A stretch of 36,294 nt of DNA, taken from NCBI GenBank assembly GCA_964506325.1, contig CAZDLO010000029.1, forward strand, positions 1 to 36,294, in the 5' to 3' direction. The stretch comes from CAINVV01 sp964506325 (GTDB lineage Bacteria; Bacteroidota; Bacteroidia; Bacteroidales; Prolixibacteraceae). A model generated the notes under the pieces. That model did not search any database. It saw only the letters and a list, made by a program, of their open reading frames with translations, and was not told the origin of the DNA. The translations under genes and the position numbers were made by a program. Shown piece by piece: positions 9,412 through 17,998 of this stretch (within the stretch, counting starts at the first letter, position 1; the number at the start of each line of letters is the position of its first letter).

Positions 9412-9511
9412 NNNNNNNNNNNNNNNNNNNNNNNNNNNNNNNNNNNNNNNNNNNNNNNNNNNNNNNNNNNNNNNNNNNNNNNNNNNNNNNNNNNNNNNNN
9501 NNNNNNNNNNN
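9412..9511. other. 100-N assembly gap
   Basis: Exactly one hundred N bases separate the GH106 start region from the GH92 stop codon, which lies 9 bp to the right. The round number is a scaffolder placeholder, so the true length and any short gene or regulatory element here are unknown. GH92 and GH106 are probably adjacent because both face the same way and have related roles, but this rests on scaffolding. Confidence 0.95.
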
Positions 9512-9519
9512 TCCCTGGA

Positions 9520-11805
9520 CTATTTCTTTTCCAGAGAGTAGGAATAGGGAAGATCTTCCTCCCCTGTACCTCTTGATTTGTTGGGTTTTGCCCCCATTTT
9601 GAAGTTGAGTGTGGCCCCTTTCATCAGTTCGGAGTAGCTAAGCCAGTTCTTTGAATATGGTTTGCCATTGACGGTCAATGCCTGGATGTACCTGTTTTCA
9701 TCTGAATTATCCGGTGCGTTGACAACAACTTTTTTCCCGTTCTCCAGGGTTAAGGTGATCTTTTTGAACAAGGGCGCACCCAGGACGTACTGGTCTGCAC
9801 CCGGACAAACAGAATAGAATCCCATGGCGCTGAAAATATACCAGGCAGATGTTTGTCCGTTGTCTTCATCACCGCAATATCCGTCCGGATTGGGATTGTA
9901 CATCCTGTTCATGGTCTCCCGCACCCAGTATTGGGTTTTCCAGGGCTCTCCGCCATAATTGTACAGGTAAATCATGTGCTGGATGGGCTGATTGCCGTGT
10001 GCATAATTACCCATGTTGGCAATCTGCATTTCACGGATCTCGTGAATCACCTGGCGATAGTAGGAGGCATCGAAGACCGGTGGTACAACAAAAACGGAGT
10101 CGAGCATCTTAACAAATTCCTTTCTTCCTCCCATCAGGTCGGCCAATCCCTGGATATCATGAAAAACAGACCAGGTATAATGCCAGCTGTTTCCCTCGGT
10201 AAAGGCATCTCCCCATTTAAAGGGATTGAATGGTTTCTGAAAAGTGCCGTCTTCATTTTTCCCGCGCATCAGCTTGGTCTCCTTGTCAAAAAGATTCCTG
10301 TAATTCTGGCTTCTTTTGGTAAAGAGGTCGATTTCACTCTGAGGCCTTTTCAAGGCTTTGGCCAGCTGAAGAATGGCCCAGTCGTCATAGGCATATTCCA
10401 GGGTACGTGCTGCACTTTCATTGATTTTCACGTTGTAGGGGATGTAACCGAGACGGTTGTAGTAATCAACACCTTTCCGTCCGACGGAATTCAGGGGACC
10501 TTCGTGCTCGCTGTTTTTCAGCACTGCCTCGTAAAGTTTGGTGATGTCATATCCGCGTGCTCCCTTCAGGTAGGCATCGGCAATGATAGAAGCGGAGTTG
10601 GACCCTACCATGCAGTCGCGGTGCCCCGGACTGGCCCATTCGGGCAGCCAGCCGCTTTCGTTGAAGGTGTTGACCATACCTTCCTGGATCTGGGCATTCA
10701 GTGAAGGATGCATCAGGTTGAACAGGGGGAAAACTGCCCTGAAGGTATCCCAGTAACCGTTATCCGTGTAAAGGATTCCCGGCAGGATTTTTCCCTCGTA
10801 CGGACTGTAGTGAATCACTTTGCCCTCTGCATTCACCTCAAAGAATTTTCTTGGGAAAAGCATCGTCCTGTAAAGACACGAATAAAAAGTGCGCACCTGG
10901 TCGGAACTGCCTCCTTCCACCTCAATGGCAGAAAGACCTTTGTTCCATATCTCCCTTCCATCCTTGCATACCTGATCGAAGGTTTTGTTGCCCAGCTCCC
11001 TGAGATTTAACTCTGCCTGCTCTATGCTTACGAAAGAGGAAGCAACCCTGGCGTGTACCATGTCTCCCCGTTTGGTTTCAAACCGGATGGCCGCTCCGAC
11101 ATGATTTGCTGTCAATTCAGAAATATTTTTTACGACGGAGGTATCACTCCATACCTCACCTTCCGAAAATGGCCTGTCGAACTGGACAACGAAGAAATTC
11201 TTGAAATTGGCTGCGACACCACCACTGTTCCTGGTCGAATAACCAACGATTTTGTTTTCTTCCCTGATGATTTTTACGAACGAACCTTTGTTGAAAGCAT
11301 CTACCAGGATATAGGAATTTTTATTCTCCGGGAAAGTAAATTGGAAAATGGCCGCCCTTTCCGTTGGTGTCACCTCCGCCTTGACATCATAATCGGCCAG
11401 GTAGACGCTGTAATAGTAGGGTTTCACCGTCTCTGCCTTGTGGGAGAACCAGCTTGCCCTCTTCATTCCGTCAATTTTCAGCACATTGGTCATGGCAAAG
11501 AGCGAAAACTGCCCATAGTCATTGATCCACGGACTTGGTTGGTGTGTTTGTTTAATTCCCTGGATATGAGTGGCATCATAGGCATAAATCCAGCCATCCC
11601 CCATTTTGGCAGTTTGGGGAGTCCAGAAATTCATGCCCCAGGGCAATGCAATGGCCGGATAGGTGTTCCCGTTAGACAATGCGAAATTTGAGTCGCTTCC
11701 CATCAGGGGATTTACCAGGTCCACCGGTGAGGAACCGGCATTTTGTCCATTGAGAATTCCGCCTGTGAACAGAAAAAACAGAACGAGGGCATAAAGCAAT
11801 TTCAT
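9520..11805 (-). CDS. Exported GH92 alpha-mannosidase
   Basis: The product is 761 aa with a signal peptide (hydrophobic residues 3-17, cleavage near LNGQN). It starts with NPLMGSDSNF and GNTYPAIALPWGMNFW, then QTHQPSPWINDYGQ, all hallmarks of GH92. Near the C-terminus is GDEDNGQTSAWYIFSAMGFY (acidic cluster at residues 645-649), the calcium-binding and general-base region. GH92 enzymes are calcium-dependent inverting exo-alpha-mannosidases acting mainly on 1,2- but also 1,3-, 1,4- and 1,6-linkages of N-glycans and fungal mannans. It is the first gene of the four-glycosidase minus-strand operon, preceded by a consensus Bacteroidota -7 element at 11971-11978. Its stop codon is only 9 bp from the 100-N gap, but the coding sequence appears complete. 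Confidence 0.93.
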   Translation of the reverse strand: MKLLYALVLFFLFTGGILNGQNAGSSPVDLVNPLMGSDSNFALSNGNTYPAIALPWGMNFWTPQTAKMGDGWIYAYDATHIQGIKQTHQPSPWINDYGQFSLFAMTNVLKIDGMKRASWFSHKAETVKPYYYSVYLADYDVKAEVTPTERAAIFQFTFPENKNSYILVDAFNKGSFVKIIREENKIVGYSTRNSGGVAANFKNFFVVQFDRPFSEGEVWSDTSVVKNISELTANHVGAAIRFETKRGDMVHARVASSFVSIEQAELNLRELGNKTFDQVCKDGREIWNKGLSAIEVEGGSSDQVRTFYSCLYRTMLFPRKFFEVNAEGKVIHYSPYEGKILPGILYTDNGYWDTFRAVFPLFNLMHPSLNAQIQEGMVNTFNESGWLPEWASPGHRDCMVGSNSASIIADAYLKGARGYDITKLYEAVLKNSEHEGPLNSVGRKGVDYYNRLGYIPYNVKINESAARTLEYAYDDWAILQLAKALKRPQSEIDLFTKRSQNYRNLFDKETKLMRGKNEDGTFQKPFNPFKWGDAFTEGNSWHYTWSVFHDIQGLADLMGGRKEFVKMLDSVFVVPPVFDASYYRQVIHEIREMQIANMGNYAHGNQPIQHMIYLYNYGGEPWKTQYWVRETMNRMYNPNPDGYCGDEDNGQTSAWYIFSAMGFYSVCPGADQYVLGAPLFKKITLTLENGKKVVVNAPDNSDENRYIQALTVNGKPYSKNWLSYSELMKGATLNFKMGAKPNKSRGTGEEDLPYSYSLEKK

Positions 11806-11970
11806 GATGATATTATTTGGTTAATATTTTGTGAACATCAGCCATTATCAGATGGTTATTCCATCAATAGCCTGTCCCGAATATTTTATCTGAAAAGAAA
11901 ATTAGCCGGTTTGAAACGGATATTGCGATTAAAAAATGCAGGAAAGATCATTGAATAAAAACCCGGGTAA

Positions 11971-11978
11971 CAAATATA
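11971..11978 (-). promoter_or_regulatory. Putative -7 promoter element for the GH92 operon
   Basis: The minus strand reads TATATTTG, a perfect match to the Bacteroidota TAnnTTTG element, 165 bp before the GH92 start. A matching TTTG -33 box at the usual distance is not obvious. The 11806-12030 intergenic stretch holds nothing else I can identify. Confidence 0.4.
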
Positions 11979-12030
11979 GCTTCAATTTTTGAAATCTGAC
12001 GGGGCTTACGTGTTTGATTCCATGTTTTTG

Positions 12031-12059
12031 AAACAACAAATCCCGCACAAGGCGGGATT
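12031..12059 (-). terminator. Rho-independent terminator of gcvH
   Basis: AATCCCGC at 12039-12046 pairs perfectly with GCGGGATT at 12052-12059 around a 5-nt loop. On the minus strand the stem is followed by a T-rich tract (TTGTTGTTT). It lies 43 bp beyond the gcvH stop and separates that gene from the GH92 operon. Confidence 0.65.
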
Positions 12060-12101
12060 CATAGCGAGCCGGGTATTCTGGCTCAGACTGATTTTAGGGG
12101 A

Positions 12102-12482
12102 TTATGCCCCCAGCAGGGAAGAATACTCTTCTGCTGACAAAAGCTTGCCAATTTCGCCGGCATCTTTTACTGAAACCTTAATCAGCCATCCCTTTCCGTA
12201 AGGGTCAGAATTGACAAGTTCCGGATGCTCTTCCAGCAGCGGATTGATTTCAAGCAACTCCCCGCCCACAGGCATGAAAAGGTCAGAGACAGTCTTTACC
12301 GCTTCAATGGTTCCAAAAACCTCTTCGGCTTCGAGTGTTTCCCCCAATGTTTCTATTTCAAGAAAAACAATGTCTCCAAGTTCTCCCTGTGCGAACTCAG
12401 TGATTCCAACAAAGGCGGCATCACCTTCAACGCGAAGCCATTCGTGTTCTTTGGTGTATTTTAAATCCGATGGGATGTTCAT
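12102..12482 (-). CDS. gcvH: Glycine cleavage system H protein
   Basis: The product is 126 aa, the normal length for this small lipoyl carrier of the glycine cleavage complex. It shuttles the aminomethyl group from the P to the T protein and is reoxidised by the L protein in the cytoplasm. The start reads YTKEHEWLRVEGD, followed by GITEFAQGELGDIVF and the lipoylation motif GTIEAVKTVSDL with Lys63 as the modified residue. NPYG-like SDPYGKGWLIKV is also typical. The other glycine cleavage genes are not in the window, as is common where gcvH stands alone. A perfect TAnnTTTG element lies 23 bp upstream and a strong hairpin terminator follows, so it is probably monocistronic. Confidence 0.97.
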   Translation of the reverse strand: MNIPSDLKYTKEHEWLRVEGDAAFVGITEFAQGELGDIVFLEIETLGETLEAEEVFGTIEAVKTVSDLFMPVGGELLEINPLLEEHPELVNSDPYGKGWLIKVSVKDAGEIGKLLSAEEYSSLLGA

Positions 12483-12504
12483 ATTTCAGGTATTAATGTT
12501 TTTT

Positions 12505-12512
12505 CAAAATTA
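12505..12512 (-). promoter_or_regulatory. Putative -7 promoter element for gcvH
   Basis: The minus strand reads TAATTTTG, a perfect TAnnTTTG match 23 bp before the gcvH ATG. No clear -33 box is visible. Confidence 0.45.
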
Positions 12513-12590
12513 AGATAAAAATGATTGTCAGAAGCTGAATTTTATCAAATTATTTTGATTAAAATTGAGGTACGAAACCGGTGAACGGAT

Positions 12591-12598
12591 TATTTTTG
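12591..12598 (+). promoter_or_regulatory. Putative -7 promoter element for tsaE-ald
   Basis: TATTTTTG matches TAnnTTTG perfectly and lies 103 bp before the chosen tsaE start. That leaves a fairly long 5' leader of about 95 nt in which I see no riboswitch-like structure. Confidence 0.4.
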
Positions 12599-12701
12599 TA
12601 ATTACAGGTTCCACCGGAAAGCTTTGATTTATAAATAAGATGCGTTCGAAATTCCGGGGCTGACAGTCCGGGAAGGTTTTTGCATGAATTAATTGTCCAA
12701 A

Positions 12702-13118
12702 ATGTTTAAAGCGGAGATCAGCTCCTTAAGCGAACTAAATCAGGTTGCAGAAAAATTCATTGATGCACATCCGGCCGACAGGCTTTTTGCTTTTTACGGA
12801 AAGATGGGTTCCGGGAAAACAACGTTTATCAAGGCGCTTTGTGAAAAGTTGCAGGTCATTGATTACGTTACATCCCCTACTTTTGCCCTTGTAAATGTGT
12901 ATGAAACTGAACAGTCCAGGGAGATATACCATTTCGATTTCTACCGTATCAAGAGTATGGAGGAGCTTTTCGATCTTGGTTACGAAGAATATTTTTTCAG
13001 CGATAATTACTGTTTTATTGAATGGCCCGAATTGATTGGCCCTTTACTCCCTCCCCATACCATTAAGGTTTATATAGCTGAAATTGAAGGAGGGAGCAGG
13101 ATCATCGAATCCAGCTAA
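12702..13118 (+). CDS. tsaE: tRNA threonylcarbamoyladenosine biosynthesis ATPase TsaE
   Basis: The product is 138 aa from the ATG at 12702. A TTG three codons upstream (12693) is possible but less likely. TsaE is the small ATPase that, with TsaB and TsaD, transfers threonylcarbamoyl to A37 of ANN-decoding tRNAs. The Walker A motif GKMGSGKTT is at residues 33-41. SPTFALVNVYE and IYHFDFYRIKSMEELFDLGYEEYF follow, with the family FIEWPE motif at the end of the domain. Length and motif order match the family. It lies 62 bp upstream of alanine dehydrogenase on the same strand, a pairing I recall from other Bacteroidota, so the two are probably cotranscribed. Confidence 0.95.
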   Translation: MFKAEISSLSELNQVAEKFIDAHPADRLFAFYGKMGSGKTTFIKALCEKLQVIDYVTSPTFALVNVYETEQSREIYHFDFYRIKSMEELFDLGYEEYFFSDNYCFIEWPELIGPLLPPHTIKVYIAEIEGGSRIIESS

Positions 13119-13180
13119 AGGGGAAAATCACCGGACTAACTGAATTCTGGAATTGTGAATTAAGATCAAAATACCAACAA

Positions 13181-14395
13181 ATGAACCACCACCACGAGGA
13201 GAATGCTTCTGTCTGGACCAAGGAAAAACTCATTCCCAAGGAGGAGCTGTACAAACCCGGCAGACGGAATATCAAACTGAGTATCGGGTTCCCGGGTACA
13301 GGCAACCTGGTGGAGTTCCGTGTTCCGCTGACCCCGCAGGCCGTTGAGGTTCTGGTGGCCAATGGCCACAATGTTTTTGTGCAGAAGGGTGCAGGCATTG
13401 AAGCCAATTATTCTGACAGGGCTTATGCCGAGGCAGGGGCAGTAATCTGTCAGGATGCTTCTGAAATCTTCCAATGCGACATAGTGCTGAAAATGGCACC
13501 TTTCAACAGTGACGAAACTGAGTTGATGAAGAGCAACCAGCTGCTGTTCTCGCCGGTCTATCTCTCCTTGATGACTTCAGATTATGTTCGGAAGCTGATG
13601 CGCAAAAAAGTTACGGCCATCGGCTTTGAATACCTGAAAGATGAACATGGTGTATTCCCGATGGTCCAGATCAGCAGCGAAATTGTTGGCAATATCTCCA
13701 TGATCATAGCCAGCGAGCTGCTTAGCTCCATCCATGGCAAAGGGGTTATTCTGGGTGAAGTAACGGGTGTAGCACCTTCTGAAGTCGTCATTCTCGGTTC
13801 CGGTACCGTTGCTGAACAGGCCGCAAGAATGGCAATGTCGCTGGGCGCCGTGGTAAAGGTATTCGATGATTCCATTTACAAGCTGATGAACCTGAAAGCC
13901 CGGCTGGGTCAGCATCTGTCAACTTCCGTTTTTCACCCGAAGGCACTCAGGAAGGCACTTAAAACGGCAGAGGTGGTGCTGGGTGCCATGCCAATGAATG
14001 AGGTTCCCAATATGATCGTTCCGGAAGATATGGTTGAAGGAATGAAGGAAAACTCTGTCATCATCGATCTAAATATCATTCAGGGAGGATGTTTTGAAAC
14101 GTCACGGATCACTACCCTGAAAAATCCGACCTACAAGGCTCACGGGGTCATTCATTATTGTGTTCCCAACCTGGAATCCAAAGTTGCTCGGACAGCTTCA
14201 ATTGCCGCAAGCAATATATTCACTCCAATCTTGCTGGGGATAGGCCAGTCCGGAGGAGTAACTGAATACATCAAGGGCAACCGCGGTTTCTGTGAGGGGG
14301 TTTACCTTTTGAACGGTATTCTGACCAACAGGGATATCGCGAAAATGCTTTCCATTTCTGATACGGATATCAATTTGCTGCTAGGCGCTTTCTGA
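13181..14395 (+). CDS. ald: Alanine dehydrogenase
   Basis: The product is 404 aa. It catalyses reversible NAD-dependent oxidative deamination of L-alanine to pyruvate and ammonia. The N-terminal catalytic domain contains RVPLTPQAVEVLVANGHNVF and KGAGIEANYSD. The dinucleotide-binding Rossmann fold is marked by VVILGSGTVAEQAARMAMSLGA followed by the acidic residues VFDDS. GGCFETSR and a YCVPNLESKVARTAS segment are typical of this Bacteroidota branch. It carries a somewhat longer N-terminal extension (His-rich MNHHHEEN, about 30 residues) than the 370-residue bacterial enzyme. Transhydrogenase alpha subunit shares the fold, but no beta subunit is nearby. It is convergent with pulA, with 17 bp between stops and no clear terminator. 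Confidence 0.92.
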   Translation: MNHHHEENASVWTKEKLIPKEELYKPGRRNIKLSIGFPGTGNLVEFRVPLTPQAVEVLVANGHNVFVQKGAGIEANYSDRAYAEAGAVICQDASEIFQCDIVLKMAPFNSDETELMKSNQLLFSPVYLSLMTSDYVRKLMRKKVTAIGFEYLKDEHGVFPMVQISSEIVGNISMIIASELLSSIHGKGVILGEVTGVAPSEVVILGSGTVAEQAARMAMSLGAVVKVFDDSIYKLMNLKARLGQHLSTSVFHPKALRKALKTAEVVLGAMPMNEVPNMIVPEDMVEGMKENSVIIDLNIIQGGCFETSRITTLKNPTYKAHGVIHYCVPNLESKVARTASIAASNIFTPILLGIGQSGGVTEYIKGNRGFCEGVYLLNGILTNRDIAKMLSISDTDINLLLGAF

Positions 14396-14412
14396 TTTGT
14401 TTCCATAACATG

Positions 14413-16367
14413 TTACTCTTCCGCAAGGACCATCATGGAAACAGGGTGAAGCCGTACTTTGGCCGTGGTGACATGTCCCATTCCGTGGGGTTGGATTTCA
14501 CCGTTCTGCGCCACTATCAGCCATCTCTTTTCAGGTATTTCATACTCAACGGAATAATTGTTGCCGTTGAACAGCACAACGATGTTTTTCCAGGGATCAC
14601 CATTGGCATTGTCTTTCAATTGGAAAGCGATTACTCCCGGTATATATTTCTGGAAAAAGGAGAGTTTTTCTCTGACCATATCACTGTCATTCATCCTGAA
14701 GGCGGGATGCTGCCTGCGCAGTTCGATACAATCCCTTGTAAATTGGACAAGGTCACCAAACAGGGCTTTTTTGCTCCACTCCATCTGGTTCACTCCATCC
14801 GGAGACCTGTAAGAATCATGGTGGCCGCCTTTGGACCGGTGCATTTCTACCCCAGAATGAAGGAAAGGTACTCCTTGTGCAGTAAGTAAAATGCCGATGG
14901 CCAGTCGCGTCATTCGCTCTGTATCCTCCATGGATGACTCCGGACAGGAGTACTGAAGTTTATCGAATAAGGTGTAATTGTCATGGCAGGAGACATAGTT
15001 TATGCACTGGGATGGGGTATTGGCCCATGGCTGACGGGAGGATTCGACATAATCATAGAAGATCTGGGGATGTTGGATGGCACCTGCGATGGCAAATTTG
15101 ACCTTCTCTTCCCGCAAAGTCAGACCACTGATAAAACCGATGCTGTACCGGTTGAACGGAGTTCCCTTCAGCCCGTCACGGATATCGTCGCAGAAGGATG
15201 AGATCCGTTCCAGCTTTGGTGTGTTGAGTTTGGTTGCCCGCAGACTGTCCGGGTACGGAGATTCAGCTGCAATCCAGCCTTCCCCGTACAGGAAGATGTT
15301 CGGATCGATCAGGTCGAGCCTTTTTCGAATCTGATTCATGGTCTCGATATCAATGATACCCATCAGGTCGAACCTGAATCCATCGAAATGGTATTCCTCT
15401 GCCCACCAGGCAACCGAATCAACAATGAATTTTCTGACCATCTCCCGTTCCGTGGCCAGCTCATTACCGCAACCGCTGGCGTCAGACAAGGTCCCGTCTG
15501 CCCTCTGACGGTAATAATAACCGGGTACAAGCTGGTTGAACCACGAATCAAAGATTAACCCCGAGTGATTGTAAACGACATCCATTATCACTCCAAGATT
15601 TAGACTGTGAAGTGATTGAATCATGCTTTTAACCTCTTTGATCCGGGTATACCCGTCGTAGGGATTGGTGGAATACCAACCTTCTGGGGTGTTGAAGTTT
15701 AATGGGTCGTAGCCCCAGTTGTACTGCGGATAGGTCTGGGTTTCATCTACCGTATAAAAATCAGCGACAGGTAACAGGTGAACATGTGTTATTCCAAGTT
15801 CTCTGAGATGGTCAATACCGGTCGGCAAACCCTCCCGGGAAATTGTTCCCGTTTCAGTCAGTCCGAGGTATTTGCCCCTGTGATGAACTCCTGAATCCGG
15901 GGAAACAGTGAAATCCCTTACATGCAGTTCATAAATCACCATGTCGGTCGGGCAGGTGACTGTCGTGCGCCGGTCATTTTCCCAGTTTTCCGGATCTGTG
16001 AGGGAATGGTTGATGATCATCCCCCGCAGTCCGTTAACACCGGTGGCTTTCGCATCGATATCAGGGCATTCATTTAACCATCCTTTCTCATCACATACCT
16101 GGAAAGTATACAAATATCCTTCGTAATTGCCTGAAAGTTGGGCCGCCCATGTTCCTGAAAAGGATTTCTCCAGGGAAACAGTTTCAAGGGCTTTTTTTTC
16201 ATCTGCTGATTTATACAGGCGAAACAAAACTTCACGGGCGGTCGGNNNNNNNNNNGAGACCATAACCTGACTTTCAGTTTCCCTTCCACCTGGTTCACAC
16301 CAAGATCATCTCCGGAATAGACGGGAAAGCCGGCAAAATCCGAATCCCTGAAAGTCCAATTTCTCAT
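14413..16367 (-). CDS. pulA: Type I pullulanase, interrupted by a 10-N assembly join
   Basis: The enzyme hydrolyses alpha-1,6 branches in pullulan, starch or glycogen. The N-terminus starts at 16367 (MRNWTFRDSDFAGFPVYSGD, then DDLGV). The first 37 codons read up to RLWS before the N run; the rest restarts at PTAREVLFRLYK in another frame and continues for 610 residues. The GH13_14 barrel shows the pullulanase signature YNWGYDPLNFNTPEGWYS, VIMDVVYNHSG, FDGFRFDLMGIID (catalytic Asp), LYGEGWIA (acid/base Glu) and YVSCHDN. No signal peptide is visible, so it is probably cytoplasmic. The frame conflict is an assembly artefact, not a real frameshift (see findings). The 173-aa membrane protein gene ends 3 bp upstream, making an operon. 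Confidence 0.93.
16246..16255. other. 10-N assembly gap inside pulA
   Basis: Ten N bases sit at the boundary between two coding segments of pulA that are in different frames. The length is a placeholder: keeping frame requires a number of inserted bases equal to 2 modulo 3, including minus one. Confidence 0.95.
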
Positions 16368-16370
16368 ATT

Positions 16371-16892
16371 TTATATCAGCTTTATTCTGATTGTTTGACT
16401 AATGAATTTTTTTCCTGAGACTTCCCTGATTTCTGCACTCAGCCTGCAGGCCCTCCGCAATGGGGGAACCCGATCGTAGAACTGGTTCAGGTCAATCCTG
16501 TAGGTGGCCTCATAGCCGGGCTCCAGCCACATCGGAAAATCATCCACTCCTCCGAAGGAATTAATCCTGAATTTACGTTCGCTGTTCCATCGTTTGAAAA
16601 CAATGCACGGAGCCTGAAGGTCCACGGGACGGATCCCACAATTCTGGATGGCCATGGTAACATAGTCAGGCCTCCTTTTCCTGTCCCCGGTGATAATTAG
16701 CCAGACTCTTCGCCTGCTCAGCCTCTCTTTCAAAGTCAGTTTCCTTCCCTTGGAAGGTGAAGTCCGCATTCTTTTCGCCAGGCTGACCAATCCCCACAAG
16801 CCAAGGGATAACAAAACAATCAATCCGGTCCATAGGAAGAAAGGATGAATGCGGGAGTCTATAGCGGTAAAAAAATTTTCGAGAGCTGGCAT
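16371..16892 (-). CDS. Single-pass membrane protein of unknown function, upstream of pulA
   Basis: I do not recognise this 173-aa protein. A single transmembrane helix lies at about residues 18-41 (FFLWTGLIVLLSLGLWGLV), then a basic stretch rich in Arg and Lys (SKGRKLTLKERLSRRRVWL), and a C-terminal soluble part of about 110 residues. That part has alternating hydrophobic residues (DYVTMAIQNCGIRPVDL, PMWLEPGYEATYRIDL) suggesting a beta-sandwich. The basic loop after the helix suggests the soluble domain is cytoplasmic. It ends 3 bp before the pulA start, so the two are certainly cotranscribed and possibly translationally coupled. A TAnnTTTG element lies 45 bp upstream. Its role in glucan metabolism is only inferred from position. 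Confidence 0.75.
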   Translation of the reverse strand: MPALENFFTAIDSRIHPFFLWTGLIVLLSLGLWGLVSLAKRMRTSPSKGRKLTLKERLSRRRVWLIITGDRKRRPDYVTMAIQNCGIRPVDLQAPCIVFKRWNSERKFRINSFGGVDDFPMWLEPGYEATYRIDLNQFYDRVPPLRRACRLSAEIREVSGKKFISQTIRIKLI

Positions 16893-16936
16893 GTATGAAC
16901 CATCAGTTGGCTTTGAACAAAAGAAAAGAATTCCGC

Positions 16937-16944
16937 CAAAAATA
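16937..16944 (-). promoter_or_regulatory. Putative -7 promoter element for the pulA operon
   Basis: The minus strand reads TATTTTTG, a perfect TAnnTTTG match 45 bp before the start of the 173-aa gene. It lies within the T-rich tail of the preceding terminator, so the match may partly reflect base composition. Confidence 0.35.
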
Positions 16945-16947
16945 AAA

Positions 16948-16976
16948 ATAAAAAACCGGATCTCTCCGGTCTTTTT
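16948..16976 (-). terminator. Rho-independent terminator of the regulator operon
   Basis: ACCGGA at 16955-16960 pairs with TCCGGT at 16965-16970 around a 4-nt loop, extended by A5/T5 with one bulge. On the minus strand a long T-rich tract follows. It lies 13 bp beyond the stop of the LytTR regulator and before the pulA operon promoter. Confidence 0.7.
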
Positions 16977-16988
16977 GTTCTGGGAATA

Positions 16989-17753
16989 TTAACCGTTCGC
17001 TTCGGATGAAAGGAACTGTTTCAGTGTGAGGTAGCCGGATTTACTTATTTTCAGTTTGGTCCCCTGTTTCGTCAGCAATATCCAGGACTCTTTTCCATAT
17101 TGCTGTATCTCGGCAATTTGGGCTGTGTTAACAATGCATGACCTGTGAATGCGGAGGAATTTTTTTGGGTCGAGATGTGTCTCAAAATATTTCATCGTTT
17201 TCTGTTTCAGAAAATGGCCCTCCTTGCAGTAAATCATCACAAAGTCATCTTCAGATTCAATATATTCGATGGTGTCGACCGGGATAATCCGGATTTTAGT
17301 CCCCAGTTTTACAACTATCCTGGAAAGCAGTTCGTTGTTTTCTTCCCTGGAATGTACCAGACTCTCAAGCTCCTCCTTGAATCCGGTCCCGGATTGTATG
17401 CGCGAAAGCGCTTTCCCGACAGCCGCCTGGACCCTTTCTGCCGGGTAGGGTTTCAGCAGATAGTCGACTGCGTTGGCGTCAAAGGCGCGAATGGCAAACT
17501 CTTCGTAGGCAGTCGAAAAAATAATAACCGGAGGATCATTGAGCAATTCAAGCATTTCAAATCCGGTGATCTTTGGCATCTGTATATCAAGAAAAACCAT
17601 GTCGGGTTTTAATTCGTTGATGGCCAGTATCCCTTCAAACCCATTGCTGCATTCACCAACAATTTCCAGCCTTGAATCTTTGGCGAGATAACTCTTCAGA
17701 AGATCTCTTGCAAGCTGCTCGTCATCTATTATTAACACTTTGATTTTGGTCAT
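16989..17753 (-). CDS. LytTR-family response regulator
   Basis: The product is 254 aa. The frame is open to 17801, but those extra 16 codons come from the 8-bp repeat array; MTKIKVLIIDDE is the natural receiver start. The receiver domain has the acidic pair Asp10/Asp11, phospho-acceptor Asp56 in VFLDIQMP, Thr81 in FSTAY and Lys101 in DYLLKPY. The C-terminal LytTR DNA-binding domain (about 150-250) has IEYIESEDDFVMIYC, the FLRIHRSCIVN signature and LKISKSGYLTLKQFL. It belongs to the AlgR/LytR type and is presumably phosphorylated by the kinase encoded just upstream. Unlike the tight LiaF-kinase junction, 247 bp with inverted repeat arrays separate it from the kinase gene. Confidence 0.92.
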   Translation of the reverse strand: MTKIKVLIIDDEQLARDLLKSYLAKDSRLEIVGECSNGFEGILAINELKPDMVFLDIQMPKITGFEMLELLNDPPVIIFSTAYEEFAIRAFDANAVDYLLKPYPAERVQAAVGKALSRIQSGTGFKEELESLVHSREENNELLSRIVVKLGTKIRIIPVDTIEYIESEDDFVMIYCKEGHFLKQKTMKYFETHLDPKKFLRIHRSCIVNTAQIAEIQQYGKESWILLTKQGTKLKISKSGYLTLKQFLSSEANG

Positions 17754-17771
17754 AGCGTATGAATTTTGAAT

Positions 17772-17803
17772 GTGCAAATGTGCAAATATGCAAGTGTGCA
17801 AAT
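17772..17803 (-). repeat. 8-bp tandem repeat array, inverted arm 1
   Basis: Four units of GTGCAAAT on the plus strand, the third degenerate. They are the reverse complement of the units at 17951-17998. The array lies 19-50 bp upstream of the response-regulator start codon. Confidence 0.85.
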
Positions 17804-17950
17804 TGAAGCAGGGCAGAGCCCGGACGAGCTAAACTTCCAGAGCCCCAGACTTAAAAATGAAGCTATATTTATGATAATCAACGTCATATAAGTATATTTT
17901 TATTACCTGTCTGCCCTAATCGTCTTTTGCAATTTGCAGCACTTCCGTTA

Positions 17951-17998
17951 ATTTGCACATTTGCACATTTGCACATTTGCACATTTGCACATTTGCCC
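17951..17998 (+). repeat. 8-bp tandem repeat array, inverted arm 2
   Basis: Five perfect units of ATTTGCAC plus a sixth with one change (ATTTGCCC). The array ends 2 bp before the stop codon of the histidine kinase gene. Together with arm 1 it can form a long interrupted stem enclosing 147 nt. Confidence 0.92.

Noticed and set aside
9327..9602. Plus-strand open frame across the 100-N gap
   Set aside because: A third of it is N, and the rest is antisense to the ends of the GH106 and GH92 genes.
9853..11691. Long plus-strand open frames (up to 283 aa) opposite GH92
   Set aside because: They are antisense to a complete, motif-rich GH92 gene and have no protein features of their own.
14413..16367. 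pulA as a pseudogene with a frameshift
   Set aside because: The frame change coincides exactly with the 10-N join, and both sides retain intact conserved motifs.
17754..17801. 16-codon N-terminal extension of the response regulator
   Set aside because: It translates the 8-bp repeat array, and the receiver domain starts naturally at the ATG at 17753.
17951..17998. CRISPR-like array
   Set aside because: The units are 8 bp and directly adjoining, with no spacers and no cas genes, so it is a simple tandem repeat.
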